A stretch of DNA of 64,000 nucleotides from Hymenobacter canadensis (GTDB lineage: Bacteria; Bacteroidota; Bacteroidia; Cytophagales; Hymenobacteraceae), in contig NZ_CP114767.1 in the NCBI RefSeq assembly GCF_027359925.1, positions 1,922,001 through 1,986,000 on the forward strand, in the 5' to 3' direction. The translations under genes and the position numbers were made by a program. Positions within the stretch are counted from its first letter, which is position 1; every line of letters begins with the position of its first letter. The notes beneath the pieces are model-generated. The model ran no database searches. It was not told where the DNA came from and saw only the letters and a list, made by a program, of their open reading frames with translations. Shown here piece by piece: positions 50,433 through 58,597 of this stretch.

Positions 50433-51119
50433 TTAGCCGCCAAAACCGCGGCTGCTGCTTCGGCTGCCAAAGCCGGAACTACGGCTACTGCTGGGCGCGG
50501 TGCTGCGCACACTGCTGCGGCTGCCGAAACCGGTGCTGCGCACCACGCTGGTGCTGGGCTGCACGCCGTTGTTGGTGCGACTGCCCGAAAAGCCCCGCCC
50601 AAAAAAGCCTCGGCCCTGGTCGCGCTGTTGCGCCACCCGGCCCCGCCAGCCGTTGTTCTGCTGCACGATGCCAGGGTTGGCATACGCCCCTACATTCGGG
50701 GTGAGGAAGCGCCCGGCCATGTAGCCAATGCCGCCCCACATGAGAATATCCATCATGCCGGTGCCACCAGCGCGGTTTTCGGGGTTCACGCGGCTGTACT
50801 CCTGCATCTGGCGCTGCAGGGCCTGGCCCTGCAGGGTGTCTACTTTGCCATCGAAGTGCTTGAGCACTGCCGCTACTTCTTCCTTGCCGGCAGGGCGCTC
50901 AGCCGTAATTTTCCATTCGCCCGGCTTCACTTCAGTCATCTCCGTGACGACGCCTTCAGAATAGGACTCGCCGCCGCCCCAGTCTTCTTGGGTGGCCGCA
51001 GTTTCGTTTTCGGAGCTACCGCCGGAACAGGCCGGCAGCAGGAGCCCCAGGCTGGTAGCAGCAGCCATCAGCAGCACGTTGCGGCGCAAGTCGCCGAGGC
51101 GGTAATAAGGCTTGTTCAT
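50433..51119 (-). CDS. UPF0323-like lipoprotein with Ser/Gly/Arg-rich tail
   Basis: 228 residues. Signal with lipobox SLGLLLPAC (Cys near residue 31). The mature core (EGVVTEMTEVKPGEWKITAE, VAAVLKHFDGKVDTL, QRQMQEYSRVNPE) resembles the UPF0323 lipoprotein family. It is followed by a short membrane-spanning or Gly-rich segment (TGMMDILMWGGIGYMAGRFL) and a low-complexity C-terminus of Gly, Ser, Arg and Phe repeats (FGSRSSVRSTAPSSSRSSGF). The pairing with a YgiC-like ligase suggests they work together at the envelope. The substrate is unknown. Confidence 0.7.
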   Translation of the reverse strand: MNKPYYRLGDLRRNVLLMAAATSLGLLLPACSGGSSENETAATQEDWGGGESYSEGVVTEMTEVKPGEWKITAERPAGKEEVAAVLKHFDGKVDTLQGQALQRQMQEYSRVNPENRAGGTGMMDILMWGGIGYMAGRFLTPNVGAYANPGIVQQNNGWRGRVAQQRDQGRGFFGRGFSGSRTNNGVQPSTSVVRSTGFGSRSSVRSTAPSSSRSSGFGSRSSSRGFGG

Positions 51120-51191
51120 GAGAAAGGCAAAAAGAAAGAAGGTGTTATGAGGGAGAAAGCGACGCAGGAGCAGAAGAGTTGCGTAGAGCCG

Positions 51192-52013
51192 CTACTCCCA
51201 CAGCGGATAGTGCTCCAGATGCACTTCCTGCCCGAAAAATATACGCGTGCTTTCCTCAAACGACCGAGTGAAATCGGAAACGTAGAAGTGGTGCACGGGG
51301 GACGCACTACCGGGCTGCGCGGCCAACTGGTGCTCCTGCAGGTAGCGCTGCACGTGCGCCGCCACCACGTCGGACGCATCAAGAACCGCCGTGCGGCCCT
51401 GGTAGAAGTCCATAATCTGTTTTTTGATGAGCGGATAGTGCGTGCAGGCCAGCACCAGCGCCTCTATCCCGTCCAGGGCGGGGTTGGTCAGGTAGCTTTC
51501 GATGATGTTGCCGGCGATGCTGTTGTCGAAGAACCCTTCCTCAATCATCGGGGCCAGCAGCGGCGTGGCTAGGCTCTGCAGCTGCACTGCGGCATCCAGC
51601 TCGTCAATCTTTTTGCGGTACACGTTGCTGTTCACCGTTTGCTTGGTGCCAATCAGGCCCACGGTACGGCCGGCGTAGGCCTGCCCCACGTGGGCCACAA
51701 TGGGGTCGATGACGTTGAGCACCCGCGCCTTGGAGCCCACGTATTCGCGCACCAGCTCGTAGGCCGCCGCCGAAGCCGAGTTGCAGGCAATGAGAATGAC
51801 TTTGCACTGCTGCCTGAGCAGTAAGTCGCATATTTTGACGCTGTAAGCCTGGATGGCAGCCGTGCTTTTGTCGCCGTAGGGCAGGTGGGCGGTGTCACCG
51901 AAATAAATCAGCCGCTCGTGGGGCAGCGCGTGGGCCACCGCCCGGGCCACGGTGAGCCCCCCGATGCCGCTGTCGAATACGCCGATGGGACGGCTGGAAA
52001 GGTCTGGGTTCAT
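51192..52013 (-). CDS. murI: glutamate racemase
   Basis: 273 residues from ATG at 52013 (MNPDLSSRPIGVFDSGIGGL); a GTG further upstream is not needed. It converts L-Glu to D-Glu for peptidoglycan. Signatures: VFDSGIGGLTVARAVAHALP, YFGDTAHLPYGDKS, the first catalytic Cys in IACNSASAAAYE, and the second in LVLACTHYPLIKKQI. Cytosolic, essential in most bacteria. Confidence 0.95.
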   Translation of the reverse strand: MNPDLSSRPIGVFDSGIGGLTVARAVAHALPHERLIYFGDTAHLPYGDKSTAAIQAYSVKICDLLLRQQCKVILIACNSASAAAYELVREYVGSKARVLNVIDPIVAHVGQAYAGRTVGLIGTKQTVNSNVYRKKIDELDAAVQLQSLATPLLAPMIEEGFFDNSIAGNIIESYLTNPALDGIEALVLACTHYPLIKKQIMDFYQGRTAVLDASDVVAAHVQRYLQEHQLAAQPGSASPVHHFYVSDFTRSFEESTRIFFGQEVHLEHYPLWE

Positions 52014-52120
52014 ATCGGCGGCAAGTAACGAGGAAGCGGGCAAACTGTTGCGGCGGGCAGCTTTCACACTACTGCCAATTTCCTATCTTCCGACTTCGTA
52101 CCGCCCTTCTGCCCCTGCGT

Positions 52121-52354
52121 ATGAGCACTATTCTGGCTGAAATTGACCGGGCCCTGGTGGCCTTCGATTCTTCCCGCGGCCGCCCCGTGGCCATCGAGCT
52201 GGGCGAGCGAAAATACACGCAGCTCATCCTGGACGTAGCCCACCTGCACGCCGACGGCGGCGAGCTGACCCACAACACCGGCCGCCCGCTGGCCTACCGG
52301 GGCCTGGAAATTCTGCGCGACGACCTGCACGTAGACCGGGTACTGGTGATATAA
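52121..52354 (+). CDS. small hypothetical protein
   Basis: 77 residues (MSTILAEIDRALVAFDSSRG). Soluble, acidic, with a mixed alpha/beta pattern (VAIELGERKYTQLILDVAHL, LAYRGLEILRDDLHVDRVLV). No domain recognised. It is divergent from murI and about 140 bp upstream of the ABC-F gene. Coding potential is supported by composition and by a clean start. Confidence 0.6.
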   Translation: MSTILAEIDRALVAFDSSRGRPVAIELGERKYTQLILDVAHLHADGGELTHNTGRPLAYRGLEILRDDLHVDRVLVI

Positions 52355-52355
52355 T

Positions 52356-52475
52356 GCAGAAGTGAATACTGAGTAGTGAGTATTAAGTACTGAGTACCGA
52401 GTATTGAGGCTTCATTCAATAATTGACCGGCGAAGTCTCACTACTAACTACTCAATACTCGGTACTCACTTCTGC
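52356..52475. repeat. inverted repeat built of GAGTA units upstream of the ABC-F gene
   Basis: The right arm 52451-52475 (CTCAATACTCGGTACTCACT onward) pairs with a left arm split into 52356-52365 and about 52391-52408, which are separated by 25 bp of extra GAGTA/AGTATT units. It looks like a palindromic repeat in which one arm has expanded. Confidence 0.7.
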
Positions 52476-52481
52476 AAAGGC

Positions 52482-52489
52482 TACCTTTG
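52482..52489 (+). promoter_or_regulatory. candidate -7 box directly before the ABC-F start codon
   Basis: TACCTTTG fits TAnnTTTG and ends 4 nt before the ATG at 52494. If used, the mRNA would be almost leaderless. No good TTG -33 box was seen at the right distance. Confidence 0.4.
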
Positions 52490-52493
52490 CGGC

Positions 52494-54413
52494 ATGAATC
52501 TGCTTTCCGCTGAGAACCTTTCGAAGAACTATGCCGACCGGTGGCTTTTCCGGGACCTGAATTTTGGCTTGCTGCAGGGCCAGCGCGTGGCCTTTGTGGG
52601 CATCAACGGCACCGGCAAAACCACGCTCATGCGCATCCTGGCCGGCCTCGAGCAGCCCGATACCGGCCTGGTGAGCACCCGCAAGGGCATCCGGGTAACG
52701 TATCTGGGCCAGCAGCCGGTGTTCGATGAGAGCCTGACGGTAGAAGAAACCATCTTCGCCAGCCAGAACGACACGCTCAAGGCCATCAAGGAGTACGAGC
52801 ACGTCGTGAACGACCCCGACCACAAGTCCGACGACCTGCAGCGGGTGCTGGAGCGCATGGATGCGCTGAATGCCTGGGACTACGAGGCGCAGGTGCAGCA
52901 GATTCTGAGCCGGCTGGGCATTCTGGGCGAGCTGCTTAACCGCAATATCAGCATGCTCTCGGGCGGGCAGCGCAAGCGCGTGGCGTTGGCCCGCGTGCTC
53001 ATTGAGGAGCCCGACGTGCTGCTGCTTGACGAACCAACCAACCATCTGGACCTGGCCACCATCGAGTGGCTGGAAAACCGCCTGTCGTCGCCGAGCCTGA
53101 CGCTGCTCATGGTGACCCACGACCGTTACTTCCTCGACAGCGTAGCCAACGAAATTGTGGAGCTCGATAAGGGCCAGATGTACCGCTACCAGGGCAACTA
53201 CGCCTATTTCGTGGAGAAAAAGGCCGACCGCGAAATGCGGGAAACCGTGGAAGTGGAGAAGGCCCGCCAGCTGTTCAAGAAAGAGCTGGACTGGATGCGG
53301 CGCATGCCCCAGGCCCGCGGCACCAAGCAAAAGGCCCGCATCGACGCCTTCTACATCACGAAGGAAAAAGCCAGCACCAACCTGAGCAAGACGCAGGTGG
53401 AGCTGAGCGTGAAAACCACCCGCCAGGGCGGCAAAATCATCGAAGCCAGCCACCTGAACAAGAAGTTCGGCGACAATGTGGTGCTCGACGATTTCAGCTA
53501 CGTCTTCAAAAAGAAAGACCGGATAGGCCTCGTGGGCCCCAACGGCGCGGGCAAATCCACGCTGCTGAACATGCTTACGGGCAAGCTGGCACCCGATTCC
53601 GGCACTATTGAGGTGGGCCAGACCACTGTGTTCGGCTACTACACCCAGACCGAGCTGGAATTCGACCCCAGCCAGCGCGTGATTGACATTGTGAAGGAAG
53701 TGGCCGAAGTGGTGGAGCTGGCCAACGGCGACGTACTGACGGCCAGCCAGTTCCTGAGCTTGTTCCTGTTTCCGCCGGCCCAGCAGTACACGCTGGTCAA
53801 TAAGCTGAGCGGGGGCGAAAAGCGCCGGCTGCAGCTGCTGCGCGTGCTCATCAAGAACCCCAACTTCCTGATTCTTGACGAGCCCACCAACGACCTGGAC
53901 CTGGGCACGCTCAACATCCTCGAAGACTTCCTGCTGCACTTCAGCGGGTGCCTGCTTATCGTCAGCCACGACCGGTACTTCCTCGACCAGCTGGCCGAGC
54001 ACCTGTTTGTGCTGGAACCCGGCGGTGCTGTCCTCAACTTCCCCGGCAACTACACCGACTACCGCGAGTACCTGGCCGAGCGCGAAACCGAAGCGACCCT
54101 GGAAGCCGAAGAAAAAGCCGCTAAAGCAGCCCGTGCCGCGGCCAAAACTGCCGTAGCGGCCCCCGCCCCAGCGCCCGTAGCAGCCCCTGCCCCACCGAAG
54201 CGCAAGGCCAGCTTCGCCGAGAAAAAGGAGTACGAAGCCTTGGAAAAGGAACTGGCGCAGCTCGAAACCACCAAGCAGCAACTGATTGAGAAGCTCAACG
54301 CCGGCTCCGGCTCCCACACCGAGCTGGCCGACTGGGCCGCGCAGCTCAAGCGCACCGACGCCGACCTCGACGCCAAAGGCGAGCGGTGGCTGGAGCTGGC
54401 CGAATTCATCTAG
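52494..54413 (+). CDS. ABC-F family ATPase (Uup-like)
   Basis: 639 residues from ATG at 52494 (MNLLSAENLSKNYADRWLF). Two ABC ATPase domains with no membrane part. Domain 1: Walker A GINGTGKTT near residue 36, signature LSGGQRKRVALARVL, Walker B LLLDEPTNHLDLAT. Domain 2: Walker A GPNGAGKST near residue 350, signature LSGGEKRRLQLLRVL and LILDEPTNDLDLGT. Between them is the P-site tRNA-interaction linker, and the C-terminus (from about 570) is a coiled coil (FAEKKEYEALEKELAQLETT) as in Uup. ABC-F proteins act on ribosomes; Uup has roles in ribosome function and replication tolerance. Confidence 0.93.
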   Translation: MNLLSAENLSKNYADRWLFRDLNFGLLQGQRVAFVGINGTGKTTLMRILAGLEQPDTGLVSTRKGIRVTYLGQQPVFDESLTVEETIFASQNDTLKAIKEYEHVVNDPDHKSDDLQRVLERMDALNAWDYEAQVQQILSRLGILGELLNRNISMLSGGQRKRVALARVLIEEPDVLLLDEPTNHLDLATIEWLENRLSSPSLTLLMVTHDRYFLDSVANEIVELDKGQMYRYQGNYAYFVEKKADREMRETVEVEKARQLFKKELDWMRRMPQARGTKQKARIDAFYITKEKASTNLSKTQVELSVKTTRQGGKIIEASHLNKKFGDNVVLDDFSYVFKKKDRIGLVGPNGAGKSTLLNMLTGKLAPDSGTIEVGQTTVFGYYTQTELEFDPSQRVIDIVKEVAEVVELANGDVLTASQFLSLFLFPPAQQYTLVNKLSGGEKRRLQLLRVLIKNPNFLILDEPTNDLDLGTLNILEDFLLHFSGCLLIVSHDRYFLDQLAEHLFVLEPGGAVLNFPGNYTDYREYLAERETEATLEAEEKAAKAARAAAKTAVAAPAPAPVAAPAPPKRKASFAEKKEYEALEKELAQLETTKQQLIEKLNAGSGSHTELADWAAQLKRTDADLDAKGERWLELAEFI

Positions 54414-54431
54414 CCGCCACCCATCGCCTAC

Positions 54432-54480
54432 AAACCGCAACGGCCCTTCCTGAACCTGTCAGGAAGGGCCGTTGCGGTTT
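54432..54480. terminator. bidirectional terminator
   Basis: 22-bp perfect stem AAACCGCAACGGCCCTTCCT/AGGAAGGGCCGTTGCGGTTT with an A/T-rich end on both sides, between convergent genes. Confidence 0.92.
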
Positions 54481-54555
54481 TAGCATTGGCAGGTTGAGCA
54501 GAAGTTTAGGAATCGAAAATCGATTTTTCGTCCTGCAGAGCTTGCCCCAATAACC

Positions 54556-55380
54556 TTAATACCCAGCAGCGGTGCTGGTGGCCGAAGCGGTGGAGTACGT
54601 CCCCGGCCTTTGGGTGAAATCGAACACCACCGGGCGGGCGTTGATGAACAGCACCAGCCGCAGCCGGCGGGCGGCATCGGTACGCGGGAAATGCACCTGG
54701 CCCACCACGTATTCATTGGATTGGAGCACCGTTTTGCGCAGAATCACGGCTTCCAGGTGCTGCCGGCGGCCGCTGAGCTCGTCGGCCTGCTGGGCGTGGG
54801 TTTCGCGCTGCTCGGCAAAGTAGGCTTCGTCGTCGGCGTGGCGCTGGTCGCGCTCGGCAATCTGCGCGGGCGTTTCGGTCTTTTTGATGGAGGCAATATC
54901 CTCAGTGATATTCGCCGCACTGCTCAGGATTTCCAGCCAGCTGCCACTTTCTGCCTTGGAAGCTTCCTTGTTGAGGCGGGCCGTGAGCTGCTGCAGCGTA
55001 GCCTCGGGATTGAGGGCCATGATGCGGGTGAGTGGCAGCGCCGGGGCAACCGGGGCAGCGGCCACTGCAGAGTCGGCCGTTTGGGCCGTGGTGGCCGTAT
55101 CGGTTGGCGCATAGTCGGGCACGTAGTAGAACGTTTCCGGCAGAATTTCCACCGGCCGGCGCGCATCGTTCCCGATTTCGACCTCGAATACCAGCTCCTT
55201 TTTATCGTAGCGCAGGAAGCCGAGCTTCACCTCCACGCTGTCGGGGTGGTAGAGGCGGCTGGTGGGGTGGCCGTTTGCGCCGGGCCCACTGGACTGCACG
55301 GGCTGCATGGCCAGAAAGGCCGAGGAGCTGCAACCGGTGAGCAACACGGCCGAAGCGGCCAGTAGCGTAGAAAGACGCAT
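54556..55380 (-). CDS. hypothetical lipoprotein (paralog A)
   Basis: 274 residues with signal peptide MRLSTLLAASAVLLTGC (lipobox LLTGC, Cys at 17). The mature part has a beta-rich N-terminal domain (RLYHPDSVEVKLGFLRYDKK, LVFEVEIGNDARRPVEILPE, FYYVPD), an Ala-rich linker, a helical coiled-coil-like segment (LQQLTARLNKEASKAESGS; AQIAERDQRHADDEAYFAEQ) and a final beta part (VVGQVHFPRTDAARRLRLVL). The same N-terminal and C-terminal motifs occur in the next gene, so these are tandem duplicates. Function unknown. Confidence 0.75.
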   Translation of the reverse strand: MRLSTLLAASAVLLTGCSSSAFLAMQPVQSSGPGANGHPTSRLYHPDSVEVKLGFLRYDKKELVFEVEIGNDARRPVEILPETFYYVPDYAPTDTATTAQTADSAVAAAPVAPALPLTRIMALNPEATLQQLTARLNKEASKAESGSWLEILSSAANITEDIASIKKTETPAQIAERDQRHADDEAYFAEQRETHAQQADELSGRRQHLEAVILRKTVLQSNEYVVGQVHFPRTDAARRLRLVLFINARPVVFDFTQRPGTYSTASATSTAAGY

Positions 55381-55433
55381 AAAATAGAAAGGTTGGGATA
55401 AGCCAGGAGAAGATAAACCGCAGGAACGGCTGG

Positions 55434-56093
55434 CTAGTAGGCTGGCTGGCGGCTGCGCAGCTGGCTGTAGCTGAGTGCCAGCGGCTGCGCCCGCAAAGGC
55501 AGAGAAAGCCGCAGAATATCGGCCTCGTCGGTGCGCGGGAAGTACACGTAGCCCCGGATGCCCTGGCCCGGCAGCAGCGTATTTTTGCGCAGCAGGCGGG
55601 CTTCCACGTCCTGCTTCTGGGTCTGGGCCTGCAGCGCGGCCGAGCTGTGCTCCAGCCGGTGCAGCTGCCCGTATTCCGGCGACGCCAGCACCAGGGCCCG
55701 CTGCGATTCACGCACATTGTAGACCACGGCGGCCACCAGGCCATCGAGCTTCTGCTCGGGGTTGATGGCCTTCACCGCGCCCGGAAAGTAAGGCATATAC
55801 TCCTGGCCCTGGTGCAGCGTGGTGGCTACGGGCGTGTAGCTGAACTGCTCCGGGGCCACCAGCACCGCCCGCTCTGACTGGTTTTGAATGTCGAGGTCGA
55901 AAACCAGCGCGTTGCCTTCATAGCGCACAAACCCCAGACTCACCTGCAGGCTGTCCTGCCGCACTACGGACCGCTCGTGGCCATCTTTCCAGGTGCCGCT
56001 GCCCTGGTTGGGTTTCAGGGCCAGATAGGCGGTGGGGGTGCAGGCCACCAGCAGCGAAGCCGCGGCCGCCAGATAGAGTCGGGTTGTTAGCAT
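55434..56093 (-). CDS. hypothetical lipoprotein (paralog B)
   Basis: 219 residues from ATG at 56093 (MLTTRLYLAAAASLLVAC, lipobox LLVAC). It shares the layout of the previous gene: DSLQVSLGFVRYEGNALVFD (compare DSVEVKLGFLRYDKKELVFE), QFSYTP near FYYVPD, INPEQKLDGL near LNPEATLQQL, VRESQRALVLASPEYGQLHR, and the C-terminal YVYFPRTDEADILRLSLPLR (compare VHFPRTDAARRLRLVLFINA). It lacks the long coiled-coil insertion of paralog A. It is upstream of paralog A by 53 bp on the same strand, so the pair is probably an operon. Confidence 0.75.
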   Translation of the reverse strand: MLTTRLYLAAAASLLVACTPTAYLALKPNQGSGTWKDGHERSVVRQDSLQVSLGFVRYEGNALVFDLDIQNQSERAVLVAPEQFSYTPVATTLHQGQEYMPYFPGAVKAINPEQKLDGLVAAVVYNVRESQRALVLASPEYGQLHRLEHSSAALQAQTQKQDVEARLLRKNTLLPGQGIRGYVYFPRTDEADILRLSLPLRAQPLALSYSQLRSRQPAY

Positions 56094-56142
56094 AAGATGA
56101 AAGGATAGTACCGAGAAAAAACCGCTGCTACCGGGCCTTATT

Positions 56143-56487
56143 CTACAGATCGGTGGGCAGCGCAGCTTCTCCCGCAGCATTTGTGCCAAACTGCCACACC
56201 CGCCGCACCACCGCCAGCGGGATGGGCCCGAAAACGTGGGCAAAATGCTGCTGCCGGCTCTCCACCCACTCCCGTTCTATGCGCAAGCCGGCCGCTGCCA
56301 TTGCCTCTTCATCCAGCTCCAGCAGCCACAGGTCGGAGCGGTGGGCATAGTAGCGGCGGGCCGTTTCCAGCACCTGATGTAGCTCCGAGCAGTGAATGAA
56401 TCCTTCCAGCATCAGGTCGGGGCTGGCGAAAGAGCCGGTTTGCTGGGCATGCTGCCAGTCGGCGGGTTCGGCAATTCGGTAGAGCAT
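56143..56487 (-). CDS. DUF952 family protein
   Basis: 114 residues from ATG at 56487 (MLYRIAEPADWQHAQQTG). The hallmark pattern of DUF952 is present: MLEGFIHCSELHQVLETARR, DLWLLELDEEAMAAAGLRIE and QHFAHVFGPIPLAVVRRVWQ. A small cytosolic alpha/beta protein of unknown function, related to tRNA 2'-phosphotransferase-like and ADP-ribosyl folds only at the level of structure. Confidence 0.85.
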   Translation of the reverse strand: MLYRIAEPADWQHAQQTGSFASPDLMLEGFIHCSELHQVLETARRYYAHRSDLWLLELDEEAMAAAGLRIEREWVESRQQHFAHVFGPIPLAVVRRVWQFGTNAAGEAALPTDL

Positions 56488-56543
56488 AGTGAAGTGCTGG
56501 TTTTTTGGTGGGTGATGAGTGGCCGGCAGATTAATATCGCAGC

Positions 56544-56578
56544 AAAAAAAAAGGCTCATGCTGAAGCACGAGCCTTTT
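56544..56578 (-). terminator. terminator of the preceding minus-strand gene
   Basis: 14-bp stem with one mismatch (AAAAGGCTCATGCT / AGCACGAGCCTTTT) followed on the minus strand by nine T. Confidence 0.9.
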
Positions 56579-56634
56579 GTATTCAATGATGGAGAAGATG
56601 CCCTGAATGCATCAGCCCACCAAAAATCAGCCCA

Positions 56635-57024
56635 TTAGCTGGCCTTCCAAAGCTCCTGCTGCACGGCTTTGCCCACCGTGAGCATGATGCGCGTAGGGTT
56701 GGGGATGAGCGTGATACGGGCTTCTTTACCGGGATATTTTTCCGAGTCCACCCACACGCCTTCCTTGGGTGAGGGGGTGCCGCCGGTGCTGGAGGGCAGG
56801 TAGGCGGTGGGCAGCAGCACGTCGGTATCGGAGCTGAGGTCGGTGTGGACCTTGTCCAGGGCGGCTTCGAGGTAGGTACCGTATTCTTCGTTGAAGTCGT
56901 CTTCCAGATCGTGCAATTCCTCTTCCACGTCGTCGTAGCGGGCATCGTCATACGCCATGTCGTGCAGGGCCTGCTTTTTCTCGATCAGCGTAACGAGGGT
57001 GCGGTTCAGCTCTTCCAGATTCAT
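56635..57024 (-). CDS. conserved hypothetical protein
   Basis: 129 residues from ATG at 57024 (MNLEELNRTLVTLIEKKQAL). An acidic helical N-terminal half (YDDARYDDVEEELHDLEDDF) is followed by a loop and a beta-rich C-terminal half (ARITLIPNPTRIMLTVGKAV). Soluble, no signal peptide. It looks like a small protein conserved among Cytophagales, with no known function to me. It is divergent from hppD. Confidence 0.7.
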   Translation of the reverse strand: MNLEELNRTLVTLIEKKQALHDMAYDDARYDDVEEELHDLEDDFNEEYGTYLEAALDKVHTDLSSDTDVLLPTAYLPSSTGGTPSPKEGVWVDSEKYPGKEARITLIPNPTRIMLTVGKAVQQELWKAS

Positions 57025-57301
57025 AGGGGTAAGGCGTAGGGTTATGCTGCAAAGGTGGAGAGTATTCGGCAGTTTCGTGCGCGGTTCCTGCTCCCGCCTC
57101 AATTTTACGAAGAAAGCAGCTATTCCGTCTTCCCCCAAATGTAGCGCTACCGGCCCTGCCGGCGGGTGGGGGCCAACCACTTCCGGCCGCTTACAACGCC
57201 CCGCCGGAACCCCGGCCTCCGCAATGGGCGTTGGCTACCACAGAATCATTTCCCTCAAAAACGTATTTTTACCCACGCATCCCACCCAACCCTTCCTGCC
57301 C

Positions 57302-58435
57302 ATGCAAACGATGACCTCGCCCGAAGTACAGGCCCACCCTGCCCACGACTTTCTGCCCCTCAACGGTACCGACTATCTGGAGTTCTACGTCGGCAATGCC
57401 AAGCAGTCGGCCTACTACTACCAAGCCGCTTTCGGCTTCGAGCTGGTGGCCTACTCGGGCCCCGAAACCGGCGTGCGCGACCGGGCCAGCTACGTGTTGC
57501 AACAGAATAAAATCCGCTTCGTCCTCACCACGTCCCTGCTGCCCGACTCCGACATCACGCGGCACGTGGCCCAGCACGGCGACGGTGTGAAGGTGATGGC
57601 GCTGTGGGTGGACGACGCCCGCAAATCCTTCGAGGAAACCACCAAGCGCGGCGCCAAAGTGGCGTTTGAGCCCTACACCATCGAGGACGAGCACGGCTCC
57701 GTGACCATGGCCGGCATCTATACCTATGGCGAAACGGTGCACACGTTTGTGGAGCGCAGCAACTATACCGGGCCGTTTCTGCCGGGCTTCGTGGCCAAAA
57801 CCAGCGGCGTGCCCCAGGGTGCGCCCGTGGGCCTGCAGGTGGTAGACCACTGCGTGGGCAACGTGGGCTGGGGCGAGATGAACCAGTGGGTGAAGTTCTA
57901 CGAAGACGTGATGGGCTTTAAGCTGCTGATAACCTTCGACGACGACGACATCAGCACCGAGTATTCGGCGTTGATGAGCAAGGTGGTCAGCAACGGCAAC
58001 GGCTTCGTGAAATTCCCGATCAACGAGCCCGCCGAAGGCAAGAAGAAAAGCCAGATTGAGGAATACCTCGACTTCTACCACTCGCCCGGCGTGCAGCACA
58101 TGGCCCTCATCACCAACGATATCCGCACGACCGTAACGGAGTTGCGCCGCCGTGGCGTGGAGTTTCTGCAGGTGCCTGCCACCTACTACGACGACCTGCT
58201 GGACCGCGTCGGCCACATCGACGAAGACCTCGACAGTATCCGCAACTTGAACTTGCTGGTAGACCGCGACGAGGAAGGCTACCTGCTCCAGATTTTCACC
58301 AAGCCCGTAGAAGACCGCCCGACCGTGTTCTTCGAAATCATCCAGCGCAAAGGCGCCAAGAGCTTCGGCAAAGGCAACTTCAAGGCCCTGTTTGAAGCCA
58401 TTGAGCGCGAGCAGGCGCTGCGCGGCAACCTGTAG
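57302..58435 (+). CDS. hppD: 4-hydroxyphenylpyruvate dioxygenase
   Basis: 377 residues from ATG at 57302 (MQTMTSPEVQAHPAHDFLPL). It converts 4-hydroxyphenylpyruvate to homogentisate in tyrosine breakdown. It has two vicinal-oxygen-chelate halves; the iron ligands are His in VVDHCVGNVGWGE, His in PGVQHMALITND, and Glu in TVFFEIIQRKGAKSFGKGNF. The C-terminal GFGKGNFKALFEAIEREQ-like end is family-typical. The rest of the homogentisate pathway is not in the window. Own terminator downstream. Confidence 0.96.
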   Translation: MQTMTSPEVQAHPAHDFLPLNGTDYLEFYVGNAKQSAYYYQAAFGFELVAYSGPETGVRDRASYVLQQNKIRFVLTTSLLPDSDITRHVAQHGDGVKVMALWVDDARKSFEETTKRGAKVAFEPYTIEDEHGSVTMAGIYTYGETVHTFVERSNYTGPFLPGFVAKTSGVPQGAPVGLQVVDHCVGNVGWGEMNQWVKFYEDVMGFKLLITFDDDDISTEYSALMSKVVSNGNGFVKFPINEPAEGKKKSQIEEYLDFYHSPGVQHMALITNDIRTTVTELRRRGVEFLQVPATYYDDLLDRVGHIDEDLDSIRNLNLLVDRDEEGYLLQIFTKPVEDRPTVFFEIIQRKGAKSFGKGNFKALFEAIEREQALRGNL

Positions 58436-58457
58436 CCAGCCTTGTTGCTACGACATA

Positions 58458-58492
58458 GACCGGCCAGCCCTGTGGGGCGGGCCGGTCTTTTT
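58458..58492 (+). terminator. terminator of hppD
   Basis: Stem GACCGGCC (58458-58465) / GGCCGGTC (58480-58487) with a partly paired CCC/GGG inner part, followed by a run of T. Confidence 0.88.
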
Positions 58493-58597
58493 TATGCGGC
58501 TCTTTATCCCGAACTTTCTGATGGCGGTAAGGGCCAGGTGCCGAAGATGGCGCCGGAATGCCTGAGGCGCTTGTGGCTTATTTTTCCCTGGCTGGCT

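Noticed and set aside
52452..54440. Very long open frame (about 660 codons) on the minus strand opposite the ABC-F gene
   Set aside because: Codon-phase shadow typical of high-GC DNA; Gly/Val/His/Gln-rich, no domain, while the plus strand encodes an unmistakable ABC-F protein.
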